Source: Pararge aegeria
Lineage: Eukaryota > Arthropoda > Insecta > Lepidoptera > Nymphalidae
Reading direction: 5' to 3'
Assembly: GCF_905163445.1 (NCBI RefSeq)
Contig: NC_053204.1
Span: forward strand, 1,371,501-1,435,500
DNA: 64,000 nt
Positions 1 through 10,159 of the stretch are shown piece by piece; within the stretch, counting starts at the first letter, position 1, and each line of letters opens with the position of its first letter. The notes beneath the pieces were generated by a model. The model worked only from the letters and a program-made list of their open reading frames with translations, was not told the DNA's origin and did not search any database. A program made the translations under genes and the position numbers.

Positions 1-59
1 TAGTTTCATTTTAATATTATACATTGAATAAATGCACTACAATAATAACTTAACCAAAC

Positions 60-343
60 GCGGTGATAGCCGAGTGGGTAGGACGTCGAATTCACTTTCG
101 GGGGGCTGAGTTCGAATCCCAGCACTCTAACTTTCCTAAGTTATGTGCGTTTTAAGCAATTTAAATCTTACATGCTTCAACAGTGAAGGAAAACGTCGCG
201 TGGAAACTTGAATGCTTGAGAGTTCTCCATAATGTTCTCAAAGGTGTGTGGAGTCCACCAATCCGCACTGGGCCAGCGTGGTGGACTACAACGTTAACCC
301 CTTCTCATTGTGGCCAGTAATGGGTTGATATGGTGATGATGAA
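60..343 (+). repeat. SINE-A, near full length (tRNA-derived)
   Basis: A tRNA-like head has an A-box-like GATAGCCGAGTGGG and a B-box-like GAGTTCGAATCCC. A body follows with the recurring phrases 'tgcgttttaagcaattt', 'gagttctccataatgttctc' and 'gcactgggccagcgtggtgg'. The 3' end is 'gggttgatatggtgatgatga'. The same order recurs at least fifteen times in the window on both strands. RNA polymerase III transcription from the internal boxes is expected from known tRNA-derived SINEs. It carries no protein. Confidence 0.9.
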
Positions 344-1380
344 TTAATTAACCTACCCTTTTTATACTTACTAAGTAATATCATAAATGCTAAAGTGTGT
401 TTGTTTGTTTGTTCTACCTTCACGCCCTAACTAAGCTACCAGTCGAGTTTTAATAGGAATTTTCCCATTTTATAAACATTTACATGTGAATATAAAATCA
501 GTTCATTAAAATCAAAAAAGTCATTTATTTACCCTAAACCATAATTTAGTTTAAGTGTGATACTTATTATTAATATAAAAGAGAATTAAAATATTTATTT
601 AAATAATAAAAACTGACTTTAAAAGAGTTAACTTTGACCCCACTTCTTAAAAAGTTTACAAATTTATTTTCTATTTTTCTCAATAAATAACTAACAAATG
701 GATAAATATTTTTAAAAATCAAATTATTAAGCACTATTCCACATAACTTAAGGGATTATAAATTATATCTATATATATATATATTATTTTTTGTGTTTAT
801 TTTCTGTTTCAACTTTAATTTTATTTTTACTTTTTGTTTAATTTAATTCCAAGTTGTGTACACATACTTTGGGTTGTAGCTTAAAACAAAACTTGTTGAT
901 ATTTATATTTAGATCTACCTTTTGGTTATTACCTGTTTTGTGTACCTAATAACAATAAATAAATAAATAAATTATATAACTTACAAGAAAATAAAAATAT
1001 TTATTCGAATAATACAAAAATATTCAGAGTTAATTTTAACCCCATTTCTTAAAAAGTTTACAAATTTATTTTCACTCTTCTATTTTTCTCATTAAATTAT
1101 TTTATTTAATGTGAACAAATAAATAATTACTACTTTTCCTCCGTAAATTTATAAAATAATTAAAGTATTAAAACAATAAAAACAAAGTGATTCAAAGTTA
1201 CCTCTGAATTTCCACCCCACTGAATTATAAAGTATTCCATATTCTTTTGTCTCTGTTCTATTTTTATCCATAAATCAATATTTTAAATATTAAAATAAAA
1301 ATAAACTGATTCAAATTTGCCACCCAAATTATTTCAAAGATTTCCTTTCTGCTATAGTTTTCTTTTAAAATAAATCAACA
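344..1380. repeat. AT-rich region with diverged tandem units
   Basis: No gene is seen. Positions 378-440 resemble the start of a Helitron end (GTTTGTTTGTTTGTTC then an ACGCCCTAACTAAGC phrase). A degenerate unit with the core 'accccacttcttaaaaagtttaca' occurs near 634, again near 1038, and in weaker form near 1209 and 1319, so this looks like an old tandem array. A separate LINE-like tail interrupts it at 705-965. Confidence 0.5.
705..965 (+). repeat. Dispersed repeat, LINE-like 3' end (copy 1)
   Basis: This stretch is found again in inverted orientation at 38035-38290, sharing 'aagttgtgtacacatactttgg', the AGATCTACCTTTTGGTTA segment and 'tgttttgtgtacc'. It ends in AATAAATAAATAAAT, as in a non-LTR retrotransposon tail. 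No coding part remains, so the family is not assigned. Confidence 0.6.
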
Positions 1381-1479
1381 CATCACTTTCATACGAGATC
1401 ATTCACAACACATCTATACATCCCTTACTTACACTACACTAAATTAAAAAAAAAAATCTTCACCTTTATACAGAACCCG

Positions 1480-1550
1480 GCACTAAACACATTCACTCAC
1501 TAGCACCGCACTACGCGAGGGTCGACTGGCGGCGAGAAAGGCGAACGTAT
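1480..1550. other. Short GC-rich patch, unassigned
   Basis: GC content rises sharply in an otherwise AT-rich area (GGCACTAAACACATTCACTC followed by CGCGAGGGTCGACTGGCGGC). It could be a promoter or the edge of a mobile element. No ORF or known motif is attached, so I make no functional claim. Confidence 0.25.
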
Positions 1551-1633
1551 CTTTTATACTATGGTCCTGCGACTTTGACAAGGATGTGCATAGAGGGGAC
1601 CGCTTCCGGGGTTTTTTGATCGCGTTTCTTTAA

Positions 1634-2130
1634 TGTAGTTTACCGGTAACAGCGTGGCGGGTGTAAGCTCTATAAAAATTAAGAATCTTTTCCAAAAAGT
1701 CCAAAGTTTATAACCGAATTCAAATTCAAATTTCAATTATATTAAGTCCTACTTTATAGGCACTTGCGAAAAATTTAAAGTGGTTCACCGGTAGCAGCGT
1801 GGCGGGTGTAAGCTCTATAATAATAAAGAATCTCTCTCTAAATGTAAAAAGATTATAATCGAATTCAAATTTAAATTTCATTTATATCAAGGCCTACTTT
1901 ATAGGCACTTGCGAAATATTTAAAGTGGTTCACCGGTAGCAGCGTGGCGGGTGTAAGCTCTATAATAATAATAAATCTCTCTCAAAAAGTTAAAAGACTA
2001 TAATCGAATTCAAATTCAAATTTCATTTAATTTAATGCCTGCTTTATAGGCACTTGCGAAAAATTTAAAGTGGTTCACCTGTAGAAGCGTGGCGGGTGTA
2101 AGCTCTATAAAAATTAAGAATCTCTTTAAA
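1634..2130. repeat. Tandem array of 145-bp units
   Basis: The landmark AGC(or AAGC)GTGGCGGGTGTAAGCTC begins at 1651, 1796, 1941 and 2086, exactly 145 bases apart each time. Each unit also holds 'gaattcaaattcaaatttc' and 'ttataggcacttgcgaa'. That segment resembles the 3' tail of the GAATTT-tailed LINE copies near 11290 and 12990. The array therefore probably arose by tandem amplification of a LINE 3' end. Units differ at scattered bases, so it is not brand new. Confidence 0.85.
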
Positions 2131-2138
2131 CACGTGGG

Positions 2139-2180
2139 AGTTGCTCTAACTTCATAGCTAACTATGAAGTTAGAGCAACT
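2139..2180. repeat. Perfect hairpin, 19-bp arms, 4-base loop
   Basis: Arms 2139-2157 and 2162-2180 are exact reverse complements around CTAA. Each arm resembles the 'gctctagcttcatagct' segment of LINE-K. Sequence to the right (2181-2260) continues as a LINE-K-like piece. It looks like a LINE-K segment copied back on itself. Confidence 0.85.
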
Positions 2181-2299
2181 CTCACCCACTTTTTTTTATG
2201 AATTTTATCGAACTTACGTTTCATATAAACTTTGAACTTATTGAGAGTCATCTAGAGATTCATTCATTTAAAGATTTCATTCGGATATTGTTGGTTTTT

Positions 2300-2553
2300 G
2301 ACGGCCGATTTGCGCAGTTTGTAGCGGCCTTGGACTCCAAGGCCGTGGGTTCGATTCCCACAACTGGAAAATGTTTGTGTGATGAACATGAAAGTTCTTC
2401 AGTGTCTGGGTGTTTATATGTATATTATATGTATTTTGTATATTATTCATAAAAAAAAATATTCATCAGTCGTCTCAGTACCCATAACACAAGCTACGCT
2501 TACTTTAGGTCTAGATGGCGATGTGTATATTGTAGTAATATATTTATTAATTA
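2300..2553 (+). repeat. SINE-B, full length
   Basis: The tRNA-like head is GGCCGATTTGCGCAGTTTG with B box GGGTTCGATTCCC. It continues with a body 'cagtgtctgggtgttta' and a tail 'acacaagctacgcttacttt' then GATGGCGATGTG. Nine or more copies or fragments occur in this window. It is non-coding and presumably uses polymerase III. Confidence 0.88.
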
Positions 2554-2762
2554 AAAAAATATAAAATTTTCGTTGAATGAATAACTAATTTTATCCAAAG
2601 GTAGTTTAAAAAAAGCTTTTACAGGAAGTTTTTTTTTAACTTTAAATGCCAATATTCACACCAATGCCAAATTTCAATATTCATGCATACGGCGTAGGGT
2701 AAAACTAAAAGCAATAAATATACAATAAAACTGAATGGAAATGCACATATTAATAATAAAAA

Positions 2763-3058
2763 ATTTCGGACGTCATCCGGACGTGGATCCTTACCACGGT
2801 CACGGGGGCGTTCGGACTAAACAATGATAAGTGCAAAAGTCCACCAACAGTCAGATTAACGTCGAACCGAGCCGAGGTCCGAGTCCTCGCAGGAGGCACC
2901 CTCGGGTCGACGTCTCCCACTCTCCCCCCCGATGTCGTCGAGCCCTGGGGCTCTTCTCATGGCGAGCTTTCGCGCTCGCCACACTCCCCCGGTGACGCCG
3001 TAGCAACCCCTCAGGTGGTTATCGGCAAATGTCCATCCGAAAAAGCAAAAAAAAAAAG
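2763..3058 (+). mobile_element. 5'-truncated Jockey-clade retrotransposon, 3' end only
   Basis: This is the last part of ORF2 plus the 3' UTR of the same element that lies on the minus strand at 46.2-51 kb. The match runs from the ORF2 end (GGCGTTCGGACTAA stop) through the GC-rich 3' UTR and ends in a poly(A) run at 3042-3058. 5' truncation with a poly(A) tail is the usual result of target-primed reverse transcription. No clear target-site duplication was seen. Confidence 0.85.
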
Positions 3059-3063
3059 AATGA

Positions 3064-3131
3064 ATGATGACCCGCTCGGAGGAAGATCTTCCCATTGTTA
3101 CGGTCGAGCGTATCACTGTAGCTCCCGTACA
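3064..3131. repeat. Conserved ~70-bp box, copy 1
   Basis: The phrase 'cccgctcggaggaagatctt' followed by 'gttacggtcgagcgtatcac' and GTAGCTCCCGTAC recurs at 45488-45567 and 55702-55781 with few changes. Flanks differ between copies. It directly follows the poly(A) of the Jockey fragment here. Family not recognised. Confidence 0.75.
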
Positions 3132-3144
3132 GTCGCTACGTTGG

Positions 3145-3253
3145 TAACTAGTCACGGCCAAAGCCTCCCTCCAGACCAGACAATTCCCTAATAGCTCATG
3201 CCGGGAATCTGGGACCGGAAACTTAAATTCGCAGCGCTCGCCGTTGTGCCAGG
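3145..3253 (-). repeat. SINE-C head fragment
   Basis: Read on the minus strand it has GGCACAACGGCGAGCGCTGCG and the degraded B-box region 'cccggcatgag', then 'ggtctggagggaggctttgg'. It matches the head and part of the body of the SINE-C copy at 35905-36192. Confidence 0.65.
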
Positions 3254-3300
3254 CAGGTTTCTTACTAACGCACGCAATAATTACTGTTTTATATAATTGA

Positions 3301-4188
3301 CTAGTTGTACCCTGCCACGCTTCGCTGTGGCACATTGTGATTGAATGGTTGAGAAAAATAGATAAAAACAATCCTAAAATTAAATTTATTCATGCTAAAA
3401 TTTCAGCCTGATCAGTGCAGAACTTTTTGGGTTTTTGAAGCGTACACAAACCAACATAACATTTTTATATATATAGATATGTGTTTTAGCACTAAAGACC
3501 TCACCGCACCTCCTACTTCCAGAGGCAACCAGTATTATTTGGAAATTATAGATAGTTGCAATCATTGACTGCAAATCTTACATAGACTCTTCCGCACTTA
3601 AAATTTTAGTAGTTGTACCTATTAAAGCATTTTGTGGCCAAGCTTGTTCAGTGAAGTCCCTACTACCCCCATGTCTATTTAAGCTGCTAAGCTGCGTTCC
3701 AGTCCGAAGGGTGTCATTTCATAGGATGTGTTCCTTGCATGCCATTCAAAGTGTTCCTCTGTTTATGTAACAAATTATGGTTTTTCACTAACCATTAGGT
3801 TACCACAGCTTGGTCCATCATTTATTATAAAAAAAAAACCTTTAGGATGTTATCATCAATTATAATTATATAAATAATTTTAAAATTTTCATTTTTTTTC
3901 ATTAGCACCCCCGTAACCGATTTTGTGATTTAAACTTCATTCAATACATTCTTGTTTGCTCGTAACATAGCCCAAAAATATTCTGTCCAAATTTCATGTC
4001 TAAGAGTTAAAATTCAAAATTTAGTTTTTAACGCCCCCGCTATACACTTCGGAGATTTAACACTTATAAAAAAGTGGATAGTGGATCCAAAAAGGTGGAT
4101 GCAAAATTTCAATTCAATCGGATGTATAGTTTAATAGTTTTAACGGAACAACCGTAAAAAACTCTATAGATTTATATATTAGTATAGA
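3301..4188 (-). mobile_element. Helitron, non-autonomous, ~0.9 kb
   Basis: On the minus strand the element starts with TCTATACTAATATATAAAT and ends with a GC-rich hairpin (TGCCAC, loop AGCGAAGC, GTGGCA), then GGGTACAACTAG followed by T. A 5' TC, 3' CTAG and a hairpin just before the end are standard Helitron marks. No Rep/helicase protein is present, so it would need a helper. Host integration between A and T cannot be shown fully at the 5' side. Confidence 0.72.
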
Positions 4189-4539
4189 CTTTAAAGTTTA
4201 ATGACAAAACAGGCCTTTTAAAGGGTTTCAAAAGGAACAAAGTCAAGAGTGACCGCTAGATTGAATAATTATAACATTAAATAATATGCGATTAACTAAC
4301 CGCGTAATGCAATAAATATAATCTAGTATTAATTAAACGCAATTACTTATGCATATAATTGTGAGCATCCGACAACGAATGTTATTATAATTATTAATAA
4401 TATCATCCTATGTTATTATACGTTTAAATAATTATGAATCTTGTATTAAGTGTTGACCTTTCTGTGTTGACGTACTTCGTACTAGAGTAGAAAAGTTTTA
4501 TGTGTTTTCTAGAGCTTTTTGGGACAGAGCTAGTTATTA
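4189..4539. other. AT-rich stretch, nothing recognised
   Basis: No ORF of interest, repeat match or RNA motif was found between the Helitron and the RTE fragment. Confidence 0.5.
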
Positions 4540-4941
4540 CTAAAAAAATTGAACTTTATGACATTCCCTGGCGCTCGACGTCCACTGCTGGACATAGGTC
4601 TTTTGCAGGGAGTTCCACAATACACGGTCCTGGGCCGCTTTCCTCGAGCGGCTCCCAGCGACCCGCCTGATGTTATCTGCCCACCTCGTTGGGGGCCGAC
4701 CTACGCTGCGTTTACCGGTGCGGGGTCGCCATTCCAGCACCTTAAGACCCCAACGTCCATCGGTTCTCCGAGCTATGTGCCCTGCCCATTGCCACTTCAG
4801 CTTCGCGACTCGCTGAGCTATGCCGGTAACTCTAGTTCTTCTACGGATCTCCTCACATCTGATTTGATCACGTAGAGATACTCCTAGCATAGCTCTCTCC
4901 ATCGCCCGCTGAGTGACTCTGAGCCTTCTTATGAGGCCCAT
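4540..4941 (-). pseudogene. RTE-type LINE, C-terminal ORF2 fragment
   Basis: A 133-codon open stretch encodes the basic C-terminal tail of an RTE-class non-LTR ORF2. It contains RVTQRAMERAMLGVSLRD, RRRTRVTGIAQRVAKLKWQW, AGHIARRTDGRWG, RPRTGKRSVGRPPTRW and VLWNSLQKTYVQQW. In known elements this region follows the reverse transcriptase. The catalytic RT and endonuclease domains are absent, so it is a 5'-truncated insertion. Related copies are at 7715, 11680, 17752 and 27983, all on the plus strand. The normal 3' GATGAT-type tail is replaced here by unrelated sequence near 4550. Confidence 0.85.
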
Positions 4942-4944
4942 TAT

Positions 4945-5400
4945 TTAAACGCCGATTAACATTTACGCATACGGCGTAGGGTAAAACTAAAAGCAATAAA
5001 TATACAATAAAACTGAATGGGTGTTGCGCGTTTTTACGCAATCGGGTAATCTCAGGGCAGAGATTAGATGTTAATAGCTGTTTTAATTATGGTTTTTTAA
5101 ATGGCTATGACTTTGTGAGCACATTAGAAATTATAATTTAAAAAACACTTGCTAAACTCCTAATTATGCCATATTTATGTAACATTAATACCCGTTTCAA
5201 CTAAACCTAGGAATCGCCTTAATCGGATGCCTAGTGATTTTTGATGATTCTTAGAGAAAAAAACGTTTCACAAACTCTTTCACTAAAAACGTTCGGCGCC
5301 GTCTAAAATTACGACAATGAATCAGCGGATCGTTAAGTGGTATGATTATGAAATAAATATAAATTAGTTTTTTTTTAATAACTTTAAATCCATGCGAAAT
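4945..5400. other. No gene seen
   Basis: A 45-base stretch at 4969-5018 ('catacggcgtagggtaaaac', then AAAGCAATAAATATACAATA) repeats almost exactly the sequence at 2688-2737, just before the Jockey fragment. The rest is AT-rich and unassigned. Confidence 0.5.
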
Positions 5401-5404
5401 TATT

Positions 5405-5720
5405 TTTTATCACCATCTCACATTGTCATTTAAAACTATCAAAGAAGCAAGGAGAGCAATAATTTACACCCAAGCATTTTTATCGTTGACGTAGTCCATA
5501 ATAATATAATAGGACTTTTCGATAAGCTTACGTTTAATACAAACTTTGAACTTTTTCAGAGACAACAAAAGTGCCATCTATGTGCCTATTTGAACAAAGC
5601 CCTTAAAATTACCTTTACCCACAAACAAACCCAATGTCTCAAGACAGATTGCCGAGTTACAGCAATAAAAGATATAAATAAAAAAAAAAAAAATTATAAA
5701 GAAATATTTGACTTTGACTC
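5405..5720. repeat. LINE-K tail fragments in opposite orientations
   Basis: 5405-5570 matches the minus-sense LINE-K 3' region ('caataatttacacccaagc', 'gcttacgtttaatacaaact'). 5570-5720 then runs in plus sense ('aaaagtgccatctatgtgcc') and ends in TTTGACTTTGACT, the LINE-K tail repeat. It looks like two truncated copies back to back. Confidence 0.6.
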
Positions 5721-7190
5721 TTATAACGGAGAAGGTCCTCTGTGGTAGTACCATCTAGTGCGATCGCCAAACCGTCTGCCCAACGTCGTAATAATGGGCA
5801 AACCTTCCCGTTGGGAGAGGCCTTTTGTCCACCAGACTGACAGACTGTTAATGAATATTGACGATGATAACAAATTAACAAACATAACAACTTTCATTAT
5901 TTTGATGCATTCGGTCATATTTTTAAACACGAATTTTGCCAATAACCAGAAGGTATTTATTTTCAAAAGTACAGCACAGCAGATGTCAGGTTTTCCAGCT
6001 AAAGAGAACCATAGATAATGCACTAATATACCAGCGAGGATCAGTAGGCCGTCGATATGAGATTGTCTATGGATCGTTAATATAAACGATTGGTCATAGA
6101 TCGTTATAGACAAATTTGCAATATTTTAAATTGTCTATTCAATGAAGTCACTAAGACTTGTTCGAAGCTAAGATCTAAGCAAGACTACGATCGTCAGTGT
6201 AGAAGGTACACCCATAGAGACAGGGCCAACTTTTTTATGGACAGAGATTTTTATCTTTGCCTGATTTTAAGTAGAAAACCTTGTCACTTACCATAGGCGA
6301 GGTTGCAGTAAAGGGATTGTAAAATATAAAATAAAAAATAAAATAGTTGGAAAATCCAAAAGTGCACGCCTCATAATCTCATTCATTACAATAAAATTGA
6401 GATTATTTGTAAATAATAATTAAACTTCATCTAATTATACCGTGAAAAGTAATAGGCTTCTATTCCTCAAAATACTGACCTAAAAAAACCAACTCGATAA
6501 GTGAAGTATTTCGCTCGTTATCGTGACCACAAGATACGGAATCCGCGCATACAGACACACGGACGTCCAAGACAGAACTTTTTAAAACATTTTTTCATAA
6601 GTTTAATAAAAAGAGATTTAAAAATATCATGTGTTAAAAATAGTGTTTTTTCACAACATTTGTCTATTTATATTCACTTATAAAAGCAATAAAGAATAAA
6701 AAAAGTGTCATTTTAAGTTGGAGAACCAGTCGGTGTGCGTAAACTGACAGTAATACCCACCTCAACAGTGCAAAAGTGGTTCTGAAACATGCGCAAAGAA
6801 GTAAGTGGGGTTACAGCAAAGAATCAAGAAAGTAGTAAATTTAGGCAAATCAAAACATATATTCTAGTATGTCTTATGAGTTATGAAATTACATAATGAT
6901 ATAAATGTGACCTAACCTTGGACGTTCAGACGGATTCTCTGATACCTACGTCCCCATGATGTAAGGTACAAATGCGTGTTTTTGCCCTAACTAGAGGTCG
7001 GGGACAAAATCATTTGAATGTTGATATCATGCGATAGAGAGACAGTAGACGGTAGCTTCTATTTATAACCCCCAAAGCAATAACTACGGGGTGTTAGAAG
7101 TAATAGTTGTGAGCGCCTGTGTGTGCGTGTGATTGTGTGTGTGTGTGCGTTCCACAACGAGTAAAGTGGATTTTTTTATTTTTTTATAAT
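5721..7190. other. No gene recognised
   Basis: 5740-5850 is GC-richer and has a repeat-like phrase 'cgttgggagaggccttttgt', as seen in tails of insect SINEs. A GTGTGT microsatellite lies at 7110-7155. Small ORFs here show no family motif. Confidence 0.4.
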
Positions 7191-7195
7191 ATTCA

Positions 7196-7490
7196 TTGCA
7201 TTATTTTGCGGAGCTGAGTACCTTTATGCTTTTAAATCATTATAAAAAAGGTAAAATTAGAATTACCTTCGCAAACCTAAAATCATTTTATAAATATAGT
7301 TTACTAGGTAAACAATTAATGAATTTATTAATAACAAGATTGCACGGAAGCAGGCCGCTAAAATTGCATCTCACTCAAGATAGAAAAATGTTTGTTAAAT
7401 TGTAAAATTATGTTGGTAAAGTGGAACTGCTGGGTTCCTTGCCGGCTTCTCCTGGTTAGAATCTGAATAAGAATTAAATAAATAATTCAA
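7196..7490 (+). pseudogene. LINE C-terminal remnant (HKF family)
   Basis: A 69-codon ORF ends in LGKQLMNLLITRLHGSRPLKLHLTQDRKM. It shares GxQLMNxLxTRL...RLxxxLxQDRKM with the minus-strand copy at 9907-10149. It is followed by 'gctgggttccttgccggctt', the start of the shared 3' UTR. Only the last part of ORF2 and the UTR remain. Confidence 0.6.
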
Positions 7491-7714
7491 TGATCTTTTT
7501 CCTAATTTCTTTTTAATAGCGGGCATACGACTAATTGGGTCACCTTATGTCAAGTGATCACCGCTGCCCTTAAACATCTGCAACACCAGAGGAGTCACCG
7601 ATGTGTTGCCGACTTTTAAGGAATTTGTTTATCAGCCCCTAGATTGTATATTTGAGGAAACACATCGGATGGGAGATTGTTCCATAATTTGCAGAATATT
7701 AATATTATTTTGTA

Positions 7715-7795
7715 CTGTGGAATTTGGAACTCCCCAAAAAGACCTATGTCCAGCAGTGGGCGTCTATCTGTTGATATGCTGATGATGATAAATAT
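7715..7795 (+). repeat. RTE LINE 3' end fragment
   Basis: It encodes the final GIWNSP-like residues, then 'cctatgtccagcagtgggcg', 'tctatctgttgatatgctga' and GATGATGAT. These are the last ORF2 codons and the GATGAT tail of the RTE family at 27983-28350. Confidence 0.75.
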
Positions 7796-8089
7796 TATTT
7801 TTGGTTAGCTGTGGGACAACACCGTCCTAATCGTTGACCGGTACGTTAAAGGTAATATTAAATTAAATAGCTGCTTGCCATCCATCATGTAATGTCAAAA
7901 TATGACGAATACGTGACCGATGTGACTGGTGAGTAACAGCACGTATTGACGTCAATTATTGTGTTATACCTTGCGGTGATAGCCTATTGAATAGAATAGA
8001 ACAGAATTTGTTTATTTACCAGAACAACACAAACAGACTTACATACTTAATTATTAATAATAATAATAATAATAGCCTTTATTAAGCTG

Positions 8090-8455
8090 AAAAGGAAAAA
8101 GTATCTAAATACTTGGACCTTGATCACGAGATTACCGCCATGTGGAATGTTGAGTCGACCGTTGTTGTTCCGATCGTCGTTTCAGTCAATGGTCTTCTCG
8201 CGAAAAGCTTCGACCAACATCTCAAGAAGTTGTTGGATCAAGGGTCGGATACAGAAGGCAGTAGTCCTTGAAACGGCGCGTATTGTGAGGAGGTTTCTCA
8301 CTCTGGAGCCCTGACCACCGGTTGCTTGGGCATTCAAAAGCCCCGCAAGCGGAGGGTGGAAGTTTTTTTTTTATAAATTTTTAATAGTGTTTTTTAATTT
8401 ATTCTTAAGCATTGTTAATAATTCAAAAAAAAAAAAAAAGAAAAATAATAAATGA
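8090..8455 (+). pseudogene. LINE ORF2 C-terminus with 3' UTR (ETARIVRRFL family)
   Basis: The translation holds VVVPIVVSVNGLLAKSFDQH in one frame and QKAVVLETARIVRRFLTLEP in another, so there is a frameshift between them. This kind of tail occurs at the C-terminus of some non-LTR reverse transcriptases; the clade is uncertain. After the stop, 'caaaagccccgcaagcggag' and a T/A-rich tail follow. An inverted copy lies at 59500-59710. Confidence 0.6.
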
Positions 8456-8601
8456 TAGAATAAAAAATAGCCTTTATTAACAATCTTATAAATTACATTT
8501 CTCCTTATTCTACTTAGTACTACCAAAATACTTATTTTATTTATTTATCATAGGTGGGTACATGTACAAGTAAAGTTCTCTTATATCTTTAAACGAGCAA
8601 T

Positions 8602-8774
8602 TCTTGTATATATATAATTGGAATCTCGGAATCGGCTCCAACGATTTTCATGAAATTTAATATACAGGGGGTTTCGGGGGCGATAAATCGATCTAGCTAG
8701 GATTCATTTTTAGAAAATGTTTTTTTTTCCGGTGATATCCGATTTGGTGCAACGAAGTTGTACGGGTCAGCTAG
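8602..8774 (+). mobile_element. Short Helitron end-pair element
   Basis: It starts TCTTGTATATATATAATTGG and ends ACGGGTCAGCTAG followed by T. The inside has 'cggctccaacgattttcatg'. A minus-strand relative with the same two ends is at 24247-24366. Both are internally deleted, non-autonomous copies. Confidence 0.7.
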
Positions 8775-8779
8775 TAATT

Positions 8780-9345
8780 ATAATACAACCAAATGCGTAC
8801 CTCACATCTTATATTGGTGTGTATGTAATGGTGCAATTTAAAATCTATTGTCCCTGATTTAGGTAAAAACCTAAGATAACCTAAGATTAACCTGTATTAA
8901 TAGTGTATGTGTATGATGTGTCGTGCCAATAAAAAGGTTCTGACTCAGCTTAATGTTCCGGATACTAATGTACCCACAACGCTGGTATTGTCAGTACCGT
9001 GAGTTGAGGGAAGTCCAGTTATGAAATCACATATAAAACAAAACTAATGTAGTAATGCAAAAGTATGTTAGTCAGATAATAATTTTTAGTTTTTAGTAGT
9101 TACATTAGATTTTTGAATGTTCCGTAGATAATAGCGATATAATTTTTTAAAGCAAAACTTTGATTTGGCATTTCTTAAAGGTGGTGGGATATTTAAAACT
9201 GCCACGAAATGCTGCAGACCTGTGGCGTGGCATCGATAGTGGTGGCGCTATAGTTCTTATATCCTCAGTTCTATTGGACCTCTGCCTCCCTTTAGAGGGA
9301 AGAAGTTCCCCAGTCCGGTCTATTAACTAGAGTCTAGTAACGGAG
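8780..9345. other. No gene seen
   Basis: AT-rich with scattered GC patches. No repeat family in this window matches it convincingly. Confidence 0.4.
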
Positions 9346-9349
9346 TTAT

Positions 9350-9509
9350 TTGCGTTTTGAGTAATGAAAATGACTAGCTTCAACGGTGTAGGAAACCTGC
9401 ATGCCTGATCCTCCATAATGTTCTCAAAAGTGTGTAGAGTCCACCAATCCGCACTGGGCCAGCGTGGTGGACTACGTTACTAACCGCTTCTCATTGTGGG
9501 AGGAGATAA
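9350..9509 (+). repeat. SINE-A, head missing
   Basis: Starts in the 'gcgttttgagtaatgaaaat' part of the body and runs through 'ccgcactgggccagcgtggt' to 'cattgtgggaggagataag'. The tRNA head and the GATGAT tail are missing. Confidence 0.8.
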
Positions 9510-9744
9510 GTTTTATAAGACGGTAAATTGCGTTTTTACCCCAGAGTTTGAGTCCACCCCCGTGCCACTGAGAGCCCGCTAAGTCATTGATCCAAGTCAT
9601 CATCGCTGACTTGTGGTAATATCCTCATTGGGCCATATAATATATCCATATAATAAGGCTGAAGAGCATATAAAACAATGCGAGATGGATATCCATGTGA
9701 AGGGTTCCGTACAAAGGTGCAATACATAGTTCCTACATAGCATT

Positions 9745-10150
9745 AAAAATTCAAAATTCATTTATTTCAAGTAGGCCCAATATAAGCACTTTTGAAACGT
9801 CATGTCTGTCTGTGTGTAGTGTCTCTACCACCGGTTCGGAAGGCAGATTCTACCGACAAGAAGCCGGCAAGAAACTCAGCAGTTGCTCTTTTCCAATATC
9901 AACAATTTACATTTTATAATTCATTTTTCTATCTTGTGAGAGATGAAAGCGGAGCCGGATGTTTCCAAGCAACCTTGTCATTAAGAAATTCATCAATTGT
10001 ATACCTCGCTGTAATAAATGTGTTTTAACACATTCTTTAAACTTATGCATTGGCAGGTCCAAAATTACCTTAGGAATCATATTATAAAAGCGTATACTCA
10101 ATCCCATAATTGACTCCTGCACCTTTCGCAGACAATATGCAGATGTCACT
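9745..10150 (-). pseudogene. LINE ORF2 C-terminus plus 3' UTR (HKF family)
   Basis: An 80-codon minus-strand ORF holds GLSIRFYNMIPKVILDLPMH then KFKECVKTHLLQRG. This F(F/Y)NxIP...HKFK...L pattern is the usual last helix-rich part of Jockey/CR1-like ORF2 proteins. The 3' UTR follows down to 9745 ('accaccggttcggaaggcag') and ends in TTTTGAATTTT repeats. The RT domain is absent. A UTR-only relative lies at 18178-18320. Confidence 0.7.
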
Positions 10151-10159
10151 AATTTATGA

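Noticed and set aside
60..135. Possible tRNA gene at the window start
   Set aside because: Same head occurs at the front of other SINE-A copies, always followed by the SINE body.
2856..3371. 171-codon minus-strand ORF
   Set aside because: Runs through the antisense of a Jockey 3' UTR, the 70-bp box, a SINE-C piece and a Helitron end, so it is composite and not a gene.
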